Positions 25,828 through 33,912 of a stretch of DNA of 56,840 nucleotides are shown here, in pieces. Source of the stretch: Clostridiales bacterium (GTDB lineage Bacteria > Bacillota > Clostridia > Lachnospirales > Bianqueaceae). A program made the position numbers and the translations under genes. Location: contig JAILDJ010000157.1 of the NCBI GenBank assembly GCA_024689505.1, positions 1 to 56,840 on the forward strand, read 5' to 3'. Position 1 is the first letter of the stretch. Each line of letters starts with the position of its first letter. Below the pieces are notes generated by a model. The model did not search any database. It was not told the origin of the DNA and was given only the letters and a program-made list of their open reading frames with translations.

Positions 25828-27099
25828 ATGGCTGATAACAAGCACTTTACCTGTTCCTTCTGTGGTAAAAGCCAGGACCAGGTCCGCAGGCTTCTTGCGG
25901 GCAACGGCGTCTATATCTGCGACGAATGCGTAGAGCTGTGCGCGGATATCATCGAGCGTGAGCTTGCTGAAACCGAAGACCAGGTCTTTGATGAGAAACT
26001 GCCGCGTCCGCGCGAGATCAAGGCCTTCCTTGATGAATATGTCATCGGCCAGGATCGTGCCAAGAAAGCACTTTCTGTCGCTGTGTACAATCATTACAAG
26101 CGGGTCTATACACATAACCGCATCGACGACGTGGAACTGCAGAAAAGCAATATCATCATGATCGGTCCAACGGGTTCCGGTAAAACATTCCTGGCGCAGA
26201 CGCTCGCAAAGATCCTGAACGTTCCCTTCGCGATCGCGGATGCTACCAGTCTTACGGAAGCCGGCTATGTTGGTGAAGACGTTGAGAATATTCTTCTCAA
26301 ACTGATCCAGGCTGCAGATCATGATATCGAACGGGCGGAACATGGCATCATCTATATCGATGAGATCGATAAGATCTCCCGTAAAAGCGAGAATCCGTCC
26401 ATCACCCGCGACGTCAGCGGTGAAGGTGTACAGCAGGCTCTGCTGAAGATCCTGGAAAGCACAGTAGCCAACGTCCCTCCGACCGGAGGCCGCAAACATC
26501 CGCAGCATGAGTTTATTCAGATCGATACCACGAACATCCTCTTTATCTGCGGCGGTGCTTTTGATGGGCTGGAGCGGATCGTCAAGAATCGTACCAATCA
26601 GCAGATGATCGGTTTCGATGCCGAGCACGCTGTGAAGAACGAGAAAGATCCGGATGCGTTGAAGGATCTGATGCCGCAGGATCTGATCAAGTATGGTCTG
26701 ATCCCCGAGTTCGTCGGCCGTCTTCCGGTCGTAGTTACGCTGGAAGGTCTGACCGAAGAGGCTTTGGTCCGCATCCTGAAAGAGCCGCGTAATTCGCTTG
26801 TCAAGCAGTACGAGACATTGTTTGCCATGGATGATGTGGACTTGCAGTTCGAGGATGAGGCTTTGCAGGAGATCGCCCATCTGGCGATGGAGCGCAAGAC
26901 CGGTGCCCGCGGTTTGAAAGCGGTCATCGAGGACGTCATGCAGGATCTCATGTTCGAGATCCCTTCCATGGATCATGTAGATCGTGTTACGATCACGAAA
27001 AAAGTGGTGGAGAAGCTTGCCGATCCGGAAATCGTTTTTGGAACGGCAGACAAGGAGAACTCTGCCAGAGACCGCGTTCTGAAAGGTCAGAGCGCCTGA
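25828..27099 (+). CDS. clpX: ClpX ATPase, unfoldase of ClpXP
   Basis: The 423-residue product has the N-terminal C4 zinc-binding domain (Cys9, Cys12, Cys31, Cys34), a Walker A at GPTGSGKT (residues 113-120), a Walker B at [10 protein letters not shown], the sensor region LFICGGAF, and the pore and ClpP-docking segments including [10 protein letters not shown] for the IGF loop. It recognises tagged substrates, unfolds them and feeds ClpP. A GC hairpin follows. Confidence 0.97.
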   Translation: MADNKHFTCSFCGKSQDQVRRLLAGNGVYICDECVELCADIIERELAETEDQVFDEKLPRPREIKAFLDEYVIGQDRAKKALSVAVYNHYKRVYTHNRIDDVELQKSNIIMIGPTGSGKTFLAQTLAKILNVPFAIADATSLTEAGYVGEDVENILLKLIQAADHDIERAEHGIIYIDEIDKISRKSENPSITRDVSGEGVQQALLKILESTVANVPPTGGRKHPQHEFIQIDTTNILFICGGAFDGLERIVKNRTNQQMIGFDAEHAVKNEKDPDALKDLMPQDLIKYGLIPEFVGRLPVVVTLEGLTEEALVRILKEPRNSLVKQYETLFAMDDVDLQFEDEALQEIAHLAMERKTGARGLKAVIEDVMQDLMFEIPSMDHVDRVTITKKVVEKLADPEIVFGTADKENSARDRVLKGQSA

Positions 27100-27120
27100 T
27101 CGATCTAAATAAAAAGAAAA

Positions 27121-27147
27121 GGCCGGGTATCTTGCCCGGCCCTCATT
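27121..27147 (+). terminator. GC-rich hairpin after clpX
   Basis: GGCCGGG and CCCGGCC pair perfectly around a 7-nt loop. The downstream tract CTCATTTAT is only moderately T-rich, so termination may be partial and engB may be read through. Confidence 0.5.
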
Positions 27148-27162
27148 TATAAAGGAGTCCAT

Positions 27163-27795
27163 ATGAAACTGCGTACCGTTGCTTTGGAAGCTGTCTGCGG
27201 GCGAAAGGATCAATTCCCGGAACCGCGTCTTCCTGAGATCTGCTTCATCGGCAGGTCCAACGTGGGTAAATCTTCACTGATCAATGCGTTGACCGGCAGA
27301 AAGGCTTTGGCGCGCACCAGTCAGTCGCCTGGAAAAACACGCACCATTAATTTCTACAGCGTCAACGATACGTTATATCTGGTAGACCTTCCCGGCTATG
27401 GATATGCTAAGGTCTCACAAGCGGAGCAGAAACGCTGGGGGCAGATCATCGAATCTTATCTTAAAGAGAGAGAATCCCTGTGTCTTGCCGTTCTGCTGGT
27501 CGATATCCGGCATGAGCCCGGAGAAGCGGACCGTATGATGTTCGACTGGATGCGCTATTATGGGATCGAGCCATTGATCGTTCTGACAAAGCTGGATAAG
27601 ATCAAAAAGAACCAGCTGCAGAAGCAGCTGGCTTTGATCGCACGTGGGCTTGGTGTTGAGGATCGAAACAACATCTTAGCCGTATCCTCCGAAACAAAAA
27701 CAGGGATCGATGCGCTTTGGCAGCGCATGGAAAGCGTGGCTTTTGAAGAAGAAGCTATTGACGAAGCTCCGACATCAGATTCCGAAAGATCGTAA
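27163..27795 (+). CDS. engB: Ribosome biogenesis GTPase EngB (YsxC/YihA)
   Basis: This 210-residue GTPase is needed for late 50S assembly. The G motifs are in order: G1 GRSNVGKS at 30-37, the G2 region SPGKTRTINFY, G3 DLPGYGYAK, and G4 TKLDK, with a G5-like AVSSETKTG. The C-terminus is slightly extended and acidic (EEEAIDEAPTSDSERS). AAAGGAG precedes the ATG. Its last 41 nt overlap, tail to tail, the opposing DUF4364 gene, and there is no terminator between them. Confidence 0.95.
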   Translation: MKLRTVALEAVCGRKDQFPEPRLPEICFIGRSNVGKSSLINALTGRKALARTSQSPGKTRTINFYSVNDTLYLVDLPGYGYAKVSQAEQKRWGQIIESYLKERESLCLAVLLVDIRHEPGEADRMMFDWMRYYGIEPLIVLTKLDKIKKNQLQKQLALIARGLGVEDRNNILAVSSETKTGIDALWQRMESVAFEEEAIDEAPTSDSERS

Positions 27796-28261
27796 GGCCG
27801 CGCTGCTGCCAACGGTTGCGCACAGCGAAGGCTTTTTCCTCATCCGGCGCATGTAGGCTCAACGAAAAGACGACGTGGTCATAATCACGGATGATGCAGT
27901 TCAAAGCGTATCCTTGCTCCGTCCGTTCGATCTCACAGTCGGCCTCCAGCATGGAAGAGCGTCGATAGGCTGAAGTCCTTGCATATTCGTTGATCTCATC
28001 TCGGATACTATTGGGGATGCGATACCGGAACGTGGTTACCACTTCGTCGCCCATAGGAGTAAGGGTATAGGAACCATCCATATCCAGAATGAGCTCGGCA
28101 TACAGGAGTTCCTCGATCAGCTCCTGCATGGTGAAATAATCCATATAGCCTTTAAAAACGATAAAGTCCGAAAGTTCGATGGCAGAAACGGTATCTTTCT
28201 GCTGAAGAATGTATAGAATGGTCAGTTTGTTTTCTGTAAGCTGTTGATCCGGTGTATTCAT
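27755..28261 (-). CDS. DUF4364 family winged-helix-like protein
   Basis: The 168-residue product starts MNTPDQQLTENKLTILYILQQ and has an N-terminal winged-helix-like half (LSDFIVFKGYMDYFTMQELIEELLYAELI, then a wing DGSYTLTPMGDEVV). The second half carries SIRDEINEYARTSAYRRSSM and a beta-rich end. This pattern is that of DUF4364, a clostridial/erysipelotrichial family with no agreed function. It overlaps the HPr-like gene upstream by 4 nt (ATGA), so the two are probably translated together, and a regulator that partners that protein is a reasonable guess. Confidence 0.8.
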   Translation of the reverse strand: MNTPDQQLTENKLTILYILQQKDTVSAIELSDFIVFKGYMDYFTMQELIEELLYAELILDMDGSYTLTPMGDEVVTTFRYRIPNSIRDEINEYARTSAYRRSSMLEADCEIERTEQGYALNCIIRDYDHVVFSLSLHAPDEEKAFAVRNRWQQRGLTIFRNLMSELRQ

Positions 28262-28506
28262 GCGTTGTCTGGCTCCTTTATCAAGAAACTGTCCAAAGCT
28301 TCCCGGATCGAGGGAACAGCTTTCTCATCATGGATGATCAGATCGAGCGGAGCGCTGATGTCCAGGCTGAAGATCCCCATGATGGATTTGGCATCGATGG
28401 TATAACGCCCTGTAGAGAGATCCATTTCGCAGGGGAAGCCGGAAACGATCTGCACGAACTGCTTTACTTTTTCGATCGTGTCGATGAGAACAGGCATCCT
28501 TGTCAC
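28258..28506 (-). CDS. HPr-like protein lacking the phosphorylatable histidine
   Basis: The 82-residue product fits the HPr fold: AKSIMGIFSLDI with Ser41 matches the Ser-46 regulatory motif of HPr, and a C-terminal helix follows. The active-site block Gly-Leu-His-Ala-Arg-Pro is missing; its place is taken by LIDTIEKVKQF, and there is no His in the first half of the protein. It cannot relay phosphate from EI to EIIA in the usual way. The start is GTG, because AGGAGG lies 10 nt upstream; an ATG three codons later is less well placed. It is coupled to the DUF4364 gene. A sensor or decoy for HPr kinase or CcpA-type signalling is possible but unproved. Confidence 0.75.
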   Translation of the reverse strand: MTRMPVLIDTIEKVKQFVQIVSGFPCEMDLSTGRYTIDAKSIMGIFSLDISAPLDLIIHDEKAVPSIREALDSFLIKEPDNA

Positions 28507-28544
28507 AGGTCTGACACCTCCTTTTGTAGAATTGCAACGATAAT

Positions 28545-28573
28545 ATTATCTAACAATTCAAAATATGTGTCAA
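28545..28573 (-). promoter_or_regulatory. Promoter for the HPr-like/DUF4364 pair
   Basis: On the minus strand, TTGACA, a 17-nt spacer and GATAAT. Confidence 0.7.
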
Positions 28574-28595
28574 TTGCCAAAATGATAAAAATGAG

Positions 28596-28624
28596 TTGAA
28601 AACAGGCCTGAATTTATATATAAT
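28596..28624 (+). promoter_or_regulatory. Promoter for mtaB
   Basis: TTGAAA, a 17-nt spacer and TATAAT, back to back with the minus-strand promoter. Confidence 0.75.
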
Positions 28625-28640
28625 AGAATAAGATTATTCT
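28625..28640. repeat. Palindrome at the mtaB transcription start
   Basis: AGAATAA-GA-TTATTCT begins right after the -10 hexamer and would cover the start site. It is an operator candidate. Confidence 0.45.
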
Positions 28641-28699
28641 GGCAGATCAGGGCTTGTACTGCGTTTTCCAGCAGTATGGGACGGAAAGGAGCGCATATA

Positions 28700-30004
28700 G
28701 TGAACGAACAGCGGGTACCGTACCGCGTCGCCTGTTATACCTTGGGCTGTAAAGTCAATGGGTACGAATCCCAGGCCATGCTCGAGCAGTTCGAGCGGGC
28801 GGGGTGGACCATTGTGGAAGCCGATCAGGCAGCGGACGTGTATCTTGTCAATACATGTACGGTCACGCAGATCGCCGCTCATAAGTCCAGACAGATCCTG
28901 AACCGTATCGCGCGGCTGAATCCGGATGCGCTGGTCGTTGCCTGCGGATGTTACGTGGATCAGAAGGAGCGTCAGCAGGAGCCATTGGGCGGAGCCTGCG
29001 GTCTCATTGTCACGAACCGTGAAAAACCGCATATCGTTCAGTTGGTGGAAGCACGTTTGGACCTTCCCGCGGATGAAGGCCGGGATTTCTATATTTCTTC
29101 CAGCGGTGCTCATACACGTGCCTTTTTAAAAGTCCAGGATGGCTGCAGGCAGTTTTGCTCCTATTGCATCATTCCTTATGTACGCGGCCCATTGGTCAGC
29201 AAACCTCTGGAGCAAGCAATGCAGGAAGCACGAATGCTTTCGGAGAGCGGCTGCAGGGAGATCGTCCTCACCGGGATCCATCTAAGCTCCTACGGCAGAG
29301 ATCTGCCGGAAGATATCGGCCTTGCGGATCTCATCCTAGCGTTGGAAGCCGTTGAGGGCTTGGACAGGATCCGGCTCGGGTCTCTGGAAGTCGGGCTCAT
29401 CGATGATGCTTTCATAGCAAGGGTCAGGGATTGCCGTAAATTATGTCCGCATTTCCATCTGTCCCTGCAGAGCGGATGTGAGAAAACATTGAAAGCCATG
29501 AACCGTCGCTATACACCGGACCAGTTCATGGAGGCAGTACAGAGGATCCGTGCAGCATTTCCTGACGCTGCAATTACGACGGATGTCATCACGGGTTTTC
29601 CGGGAGAAACCGATAAGGATTTTGAAGAATCATTGCAGTTCGTTCATGACGTCTCCTTCGCGGATCTTCATGTCTTCCCATATTCGCCACGGGAGGGCAC
29701 AGCGGCGGCGCAAAGGAAGGATCAGATCGATAAGTCGGTCAAACAGGAGCGCAGCAGCCGGATGATCGAGCTTGGAGCCGCCTTACAGCGGCAGTTTGGA
29801 GCCGCCTATTCCGGTAAGGACGTGGAAGTCCTGACGGAAGAATATGACCCGGAACAGGATGTATGGGTCGGTTATACGCCCAATTACCTGCGTGTACACG
29901 TCCATGGTATGATTCAACGGAATCAATTGATTCCGGTCCATATAGAAAATGTGCATCAAACAAACAACGGGATCTATGCAGAGGGGTTTTATGATGAACG
30001 ATAA
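28700..30004 (+). CDS. mtaB: tRNA t6A37 methylthiotransferase
   Basis: MtaB converts t6A37 to ms2t6A37 in tRNAs that read ANN codons. The 434-residue product has an N-terminal domain with three cluster cysteines (TLGCKVNGYESQAM, VNTCTVTQ, VACGCYVDQ), a radical SAM core with CRQFCSYC, and a C-terminal TRAM-like region. The GTG start is chosen because AAAGGAG lies 8 nt upstream; an in-frame ATG 24 nt earlier lacks such a site. The family resemblance is closer to MtaB than to MiaB (CKVN rather than CQMN). The next gene overlaps by 11 nt. Confidence 0.9.
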   Translation: MNEQRVPYRVACYTLGCKVNGYESQAMLEQFERAGWTIVEADQAADVYLVNTCTVTQIAAHKSRQILNRIARLNPDALVVACGCYVDQKERQQEPLGGACGLIVTNREKPHIVQLVEARLDLPADEGRDFYISSSGAHTRAFLKVQDGCRQFCSYCIIPYVRGPLVSKPLEQAMQEARMLSESGCREIVLTGIHLSSYGRDLPEDIGLADLILALEAVEGLDRIRLGSLEVGLIDDAFIARVRDCRKLCPHFHLSLQSGCEKTLKAMNRRYTPDQFMEAVQRIRAAFPDAAITTDVITGFPGETDKDFEESLQFVHDVSFADLHVFPYSPREGTAAAQRKDQIDKSVKQERSSRMIELGAALQRQFGAAYSGKDVEVLTEEYDPEQDVWVGYTPNYLRVHVHGMIQRNQLIPVHIENVHQTNNGIYAEGFYDER

Positions 30005-30269
30005 CAGAACTCAGTACTTCAGTGTGATCAATGAATCGGAAAACAGAGTTTCCAATATCCTGATCGATGTGTATCAGGCGCTGATCCAGAAGGGCTACAA
30101 CCCTGTCAATCAGATGACGGGCTATATCATGTCCGGAGACCCGACTTATATCACCGGATATAATAACTCACGCAGCAAGATCACACAGATCAATCGTGAT
30201 GATATCGTCGAGGAGCTGGTACGCGCCTTCGTCGAATACCATCATCTTAATGATGCAAAGGATCGCTGA
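29994..30269 (+). CDS. ireB: IreB family regulatory phosphoprotein (UPF0297)
   Basis: The 91-residue product has FSVINESENRVSNILIDVYQAL, QKGYNPVNQMTGYIMSGDPTYITGYNNSRSKI and a terminal DIVEELVRAFVEYHH, matching IreB/YrzL along its whole length. In enterococci IreB is phosphorylated by the PASTA kinase IreK and restrains intrinsic cephalosporin resistance. GAGGGG lies 7 nt before the chosen ATG; an ATG one codon earlier is possible. As usual it is followed directly by ruvX; the kinase is not in the window. Confidence 0.85.
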   Translation: MNDNRTQYFSVINESENRVSNILIDVYQALIQKGYNPVNQMTGYIMSGDPTYITGYNNSRSKITQINRDDIVEELVRAFVEYHHLNDAKDR

Positions 30270-31048
30270 TGCGTGTCCTGGGACTTGATTACGGTGAGAA
30301 GACCGTAGGGGTTGCTATCTCCGACCCGGATCGAAAGATCTCAGTGCCTTTGGAAACGATCAAGCGTGAGGATCCGGCAGCGTTGAAGCAGACCATCCAG
30401 CGGATCCGTTCCATCGTTACCGCAGAGGGTGTGGATACGATCGTACTGGGTCTTCCGCGCAATATGGATGGTTCTGAAGGAGAACGAGCGGAGAAGACCC
30501 GCGCTTTTAAGAAACGTCTTGAGCGCGATGTGTACCGCGTTACAGTGGTATTATGGGACGAGCGGCTGACTACCGTTGCGGCTGAACGCCCTTTAAAAGA
30601 ACTGCACAAAAACCGTTTTGAGCGAAAAGAAGTCGTGGACAGCATGGCTGCCGCACTCATCCTGCAAGGATATCTGGACAGCCTGCAAAGAAAAGAGGAG
30701 ATCGTCATGGAACAGGAAGAGCGTCAGATCATCTTATATGAACCCGAAGAACAGTTGAAATCCACGATGAATGTCTTTGCGTCTCTTACTCTTGAAGATA
30801 CGCAGTATTTTCTCGCCGCGGTCGCCTATGAGGATGACGACCTCGATGAGGAGGAAGATTTTGATGAAGAAGATGGTGTATTCATCTTTCGGATCTGCGG
30901 TGCAGAAGAAGCAGAATTTATGGTCCTGAAAGAGGATGGCATCACAGATTATTACGTAACGACTGAACTGGGAGATAGGATGCAGGAAGTCATTGAAGCG
31001 TTCCAGGATATGGACGATGATTTTGACCTTATTACCGACGAGGACTGA
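30269..31048 (+). CDS. ruvX: RuvX (YqgF) resolvase-like nuclease fused to a DUF1292 domain
   Basis: Residues 1 to about 140 are RuvX/YqgF: LGLDYGEKTVGVAISD with the catalytic Asp, VLGLPRNMDGSEGERA, LWDERLTTVAAE and DSMAAALILQGYLD. YqgF acts in 16S rRNA 5' end maturation and is related to Holliday junction resolvases. Without a stop, the frame runs on into a DUF1292 (YrzB-like) domain from about residue 147: an acidic stretch (EDDDLDEEEDFDEEDG), then FIFRICGAEEAEFMVL. These are normally two genes. An ATG at 30707 begins the second domain and has AGAGGAG 6 nt upstream, so the DUF1292 part may also be made alone. The start follows ireB with a one-base overlap. Confidence 0.88.
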   Translation: MRVLGLDYGEKTVGVAISDPDRKISVPLETIKREDPAALKQTIQRIRSIVTAEGVDTIVLGLPRNMDGSEGERAEKTRAFKKRLERDVYRVTVVLWDERLTTVAAERPLKELHKNRFERKEVVDSMAAALILQGYLDSLQRKEEIVMEQEERQIILYEPEEQLKSTMNVFASLTLEDTQYFLAAVAYEDDDLDEEEDFDEEDGVFIFRICGAEEAEFMVLKEDGITDYYVTTELGDRMQEVIEAFQDMDDDFDLITDED

Positions 31049-31097
31049 AGGCATCCCGTCTCCATAAACACGAAATATTACTATAGAGGAGAGCAAT

Positions 31098-32750
31098 TTG
31101 TCTAGAAATAAAGTTAAGATCATCCCCTTGGGGGGATTGGATCAGATCGGACAGAATATGACCTTGATCGAGTGTGAGGATGAGATCCTGATCATCGACT
31201 GTGGTCTTGCCTTTCCGGAAACGGACATGCTGGGCATCGATCTGATCATACCGAATTTTGATTATTTACGGAAAAATACTGAAAAGATCAAAGGCGTTGT
31301 TCTGACCCATGGACATGAGGATCATATCGGTTCCTTGCCGTATTTTCTTAGGGAATTCCATGTGCCGGTCTTTGGGACACGTCTTACCAATTGTCTTGTA
31401 GAAAACAAAATGCAAGAATTCGGCCTGCAGCAGTACAGCCTCACCACGGTCAAATATGGTGACGTTGTAAAGCTGGGGGTGTTTAGTGTGGAATTCATCC
31501 GCACCAATCATAGCATCGCGGATGCGGCTGCTTTGGCCATCACTACGCCGGCAGGCGTCATCCTGCATACGGGTGACTTCAAAGTCGATTATACGCCGAT
31601 CCATGGAGATATGATCGATCTGCAGCGTATGGCCTATCTGGGCCGTCGTAAGGTACTGGCTCTGATGAGCGACAGTACCAACGCGCGCCGCAGCGGCTTC
31701 ACCATGTCCGAGCGCAGTGTGCGCAGCATGTTCATGGATACCTTTGCGAAAGCAGAAGGACGGATCCTGGTCGCGACCTTCGCTTCGAATGTCGACCGCG
31801 TGCAGCAGATCATCAACGCTGCTTCTGAATATGGCCGTAAAGTTGTCGTCGTAGGCCGCAGCATGGTCAACGTCGTGCAGGTGGCTATGGATATCGGTTA
31901 TCTCGACATAGAAGACGACGTGATGATCGATGTGGCGGATATGGACCTGTACGATGATGACGAGCTTGTCGTGATCACCACCGGCAGTCAGGGAGAACCA
32001 ATGGCAGCGCTCTCCCGTATGGCTTCGGGCGAACATCGCAACATCGTTATCAAGCCGGGCGATACCGTCATTTTCAGCTCCAAGCCTGTTCCGGGCAATG
32101 AAAAAGCAGTCACACGCGTCATCAACGAACTGATGGAACGCGGAGCGACCGTCATTTCCGAAGATACTCATGTATCCGGCCACGCCAGTCAGGAAGAACT
32201 TAAAATGATCTACAGCCTGGTACGGCCTAAGTATTTCATACCTGTGCATGGTGAGTATCAGCATCTTAGATCGCATGCGGACCTGATCATCGGCCTTGGT
32301 CATGATGAGCGCAACACCTTCCTGCTGCGCAACGGAAATGTTCTGGAACTGGATGCGTACAGCGGCAAAGTTGTGGACAATGTCGAGGTGGAGCCGCTGC
32401 TGGTCGATGGCCTTGGAGTGGGTGACGTTGGCAATATCGTCCTTCGGGACCGAAAACTGCTTTCGGAAAATGGTCTTTTGATCGTCGTTATGACGTTGAA
32501 ATATCAAACCGGCGAACTGCTTGCCGGACCGGATATCGTATCCCGTGGATTTGTATATGTACGGGAATCTGAAGAATTGCTGGAGCAGTGCAGGAATGTC
32601 GTTTTGGATGCATTCGACGCCTGCAAAGAAATGCATATCACGGACTGGAGCAGTATCAAAAATGAGATCCGCGACAACCTGCGAGCCTATCTGTGGAAAG
32701 AGATGAAGCGCAGTCCTGTCATTCTGCCGATCATCATGGAGGTGCGTTGA
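31098..32750 (+). CDS. rnj: Ribonuclease J
   Basis: The 550-residue beta-CASP metallo-beta-lactamase nuclease does 5'-3' exo- and endonucleolytic RNA decay. The metal motif THGHEDHIGSL is at residue ~72, HTGDFKVDYTP follows, and beta-CASP parts include FASNVDRVQQI, TGSQGEPMAAL and SGHASQEELK. The C-terminal domain is complete. The TTG start is supported by AGGAG about 6 nt upstream and by homology beginning MSRNKVKIIPLGG. mltG follows after 3 nt. Whether a second RNase J exists cannot be seen here. Confidence 0.93.
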   Translation: MSRNKVKIIPLGGLDQIGQNMTLIECEDEILIIDCGLAFPETDMLGIDLIIPNFDYLRKNTEKIKGVVLTHGHEDHIGSLPYFLREFHVPVFGTRLTNCLVENKMQEFGLQQYSLTTVKYGDVVKLGVFSVEFIRTNHSIADAAALAITTPAGVILHTGDFKVDYTPIHGDMIDLQRMAYLGRRKVLALMSDSTNARRSGFTMSERSVRSMFMDTFAKAEGRILVATFASNVDRVQQIINAASEYGRKVVVVGRSMVNVVQVAMDIGYLDIEDDVMIDVADMDLYDDDELVVITTGSQGEPMAALSRMASGEHRNIVIKPGDTVIFSSKPVPGNEKAVTRVINELMERGATVISEDTHVSGHASQEELKMIYSLVRPKYFIPVHGEYQHLRSHADLIIGLGHDERNTFLLRNGNVLELDAYSGKVVDNVEVEPLLVDGLGVGDVGNIVLRDRKLLSENGLLIVVMTLKYQTGELLAGPDIVSRGFVYVRESEELLEQCRNVVLDAFDACKEMHITDWSSIKNEIRDNLRAYLWKEMKRSPVILPIIMEVR

Positions 32751-32753
32751 TCC

Positions 32754-33872
32754 ATGTATTATATCAATAAATTTCTGGCGTTGATCGCCCGCAATATCAA
32801 GAAAGTGATCGTCTTTGCTGTAGTCCTGGTGGGGATCGCGTTATGTACGATCATGGCCTATGATTTTGCGTTTGATTTTGTCACCGGTGATCCGAACGAA
32901 GCCTATGATCCGAACGGTGAGACCATCATGCTGACGATCCCGGCAGGTGCCACGTCAACAGAGATCGCTGCACTTCTGGAAGAAAAGGGCATCGTATCGA
33001 GCGCTCGTCATTTCCGTTGGCGCGCGAAACTGCTGGGCAAGGAAAACGACTTCAAATTTGGAACATATGCTTTTGTCAAAGGCATGCCAGAGGAAATGAT
33101 CATGGATATGCTTCGTGATGGCTCGAAGCAGGAAAGCGTCCGTATCACCATTCCCGAAGGCTGGACGATCGATCAGATCGCCGAATACCTGCAGGAAAAG
33201 GAGATCTGCCTGAAGGAGGACTTCCTGGCAGCCTGTGAGGATACGTCCTACGATTTCGACTACTACACGAAGAAGATGAAGAAGGGTACCGCTGGACGCC
33301 GGCATATGTTGGAAGGCTACCTTTTCCCGGATACCTACGACGTGATCCCAGAAGACGGCGCGGTCAGCGTCGTCAAACGTCTGCTGCGTCAGTTCGAGGT
33401 CGAATGGTCAGAGGACGATCTGGAGCGTATCGATGAGCTGGGGCTGACAATGGATAAAGTCGTCATCATGGCGTCTGTCATCGAAAAAGAGGCTAAGCTG
33501 GACGAAGAACGTCCTATGATGGCGGCGGTCCTGTACAATCGTATGGAACAGGGTATGCCTTGGCAGCTGAACAGTACGGTTCTGTACGCACTTGGAATCG
33601 AAAGCGGCGGTGAGGACAATCTGACGTACGATGATCTGGAGATCGATTCCGGATATAATACCTATAAATACGAAGGGTATCCGATCGGCCCGATCTGCAA
33701 TCCCGGCTATTCCTCATTGCAGGCAGTATTGTATCCGGCAGATACGGATGCGATCTACTTCGTCCTTAAGGAAGATGGTTCTGGCAGTCACTTCTTCACC
33801 GATGATTATGATGAATTCCTGGCGGCCGCCGACGGGAACTACCCGGATGAAAACGATTATGACGAATACTGA
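32754..33872 (+). CDS. mltG: Endolytic transglycosylase MltG
   Basis: MltG cleaves nascent peptidoglycan glycan strands near the membrane. The 372-residue product has one N-terminal transmembrane helix (about 18-36), a LysM-like domain (LTIPAGATSTEIAALLEEKGIV...), and the YceG catalytic domain with LEGYLFPDTYDV, the active Glu246 in ASVIEKEA, NSTVLYALG, and YPIGPICNPGYSSLQAVLYP. A Asp/Tyr-rich tail (PDENDYDEY) closes it. A second MltG-like protein, a lipoprotein, lies 2.2 kb away on the other strand. Confidence 0.92.
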   Translation: MYYINKFLALIARNIKKVIVFAVVLVGIALCTIMAYDFAFDFVTGDPNEAYDPNGETIMLTIPAGATSTEIAALLEEKGIVSSARHFRWRAKLLGKENDFKFGTYAFVKGMPEEMIMDMLRDGSKQESVRITIPEGWTIDQIAEYLQEKEICLKEDFLAACEDTSYDFDYYTKKMKKGTAGRRHMLEGYLFPDTYDVIPEDGAVSVVKRLLRQFEVEWSEDDLERIDELGLTMDKVVIMASVIEKEAKLDEERPMMAAVLYNRMEQGMPWQLNSTVLYALGIESGGEDNLTYDDLEIDSGYNTYKYEGYPIGPICNPGYSSLQAVLYPADTDAIYFVLKEDGSGSHFFTDDYDEFLAAADGNYPDENDYDEY

Positions 33873-33912
33873 TCGGACGAACAAACGATAAACTTAAGAA
33901 AAGCAGGAATCT

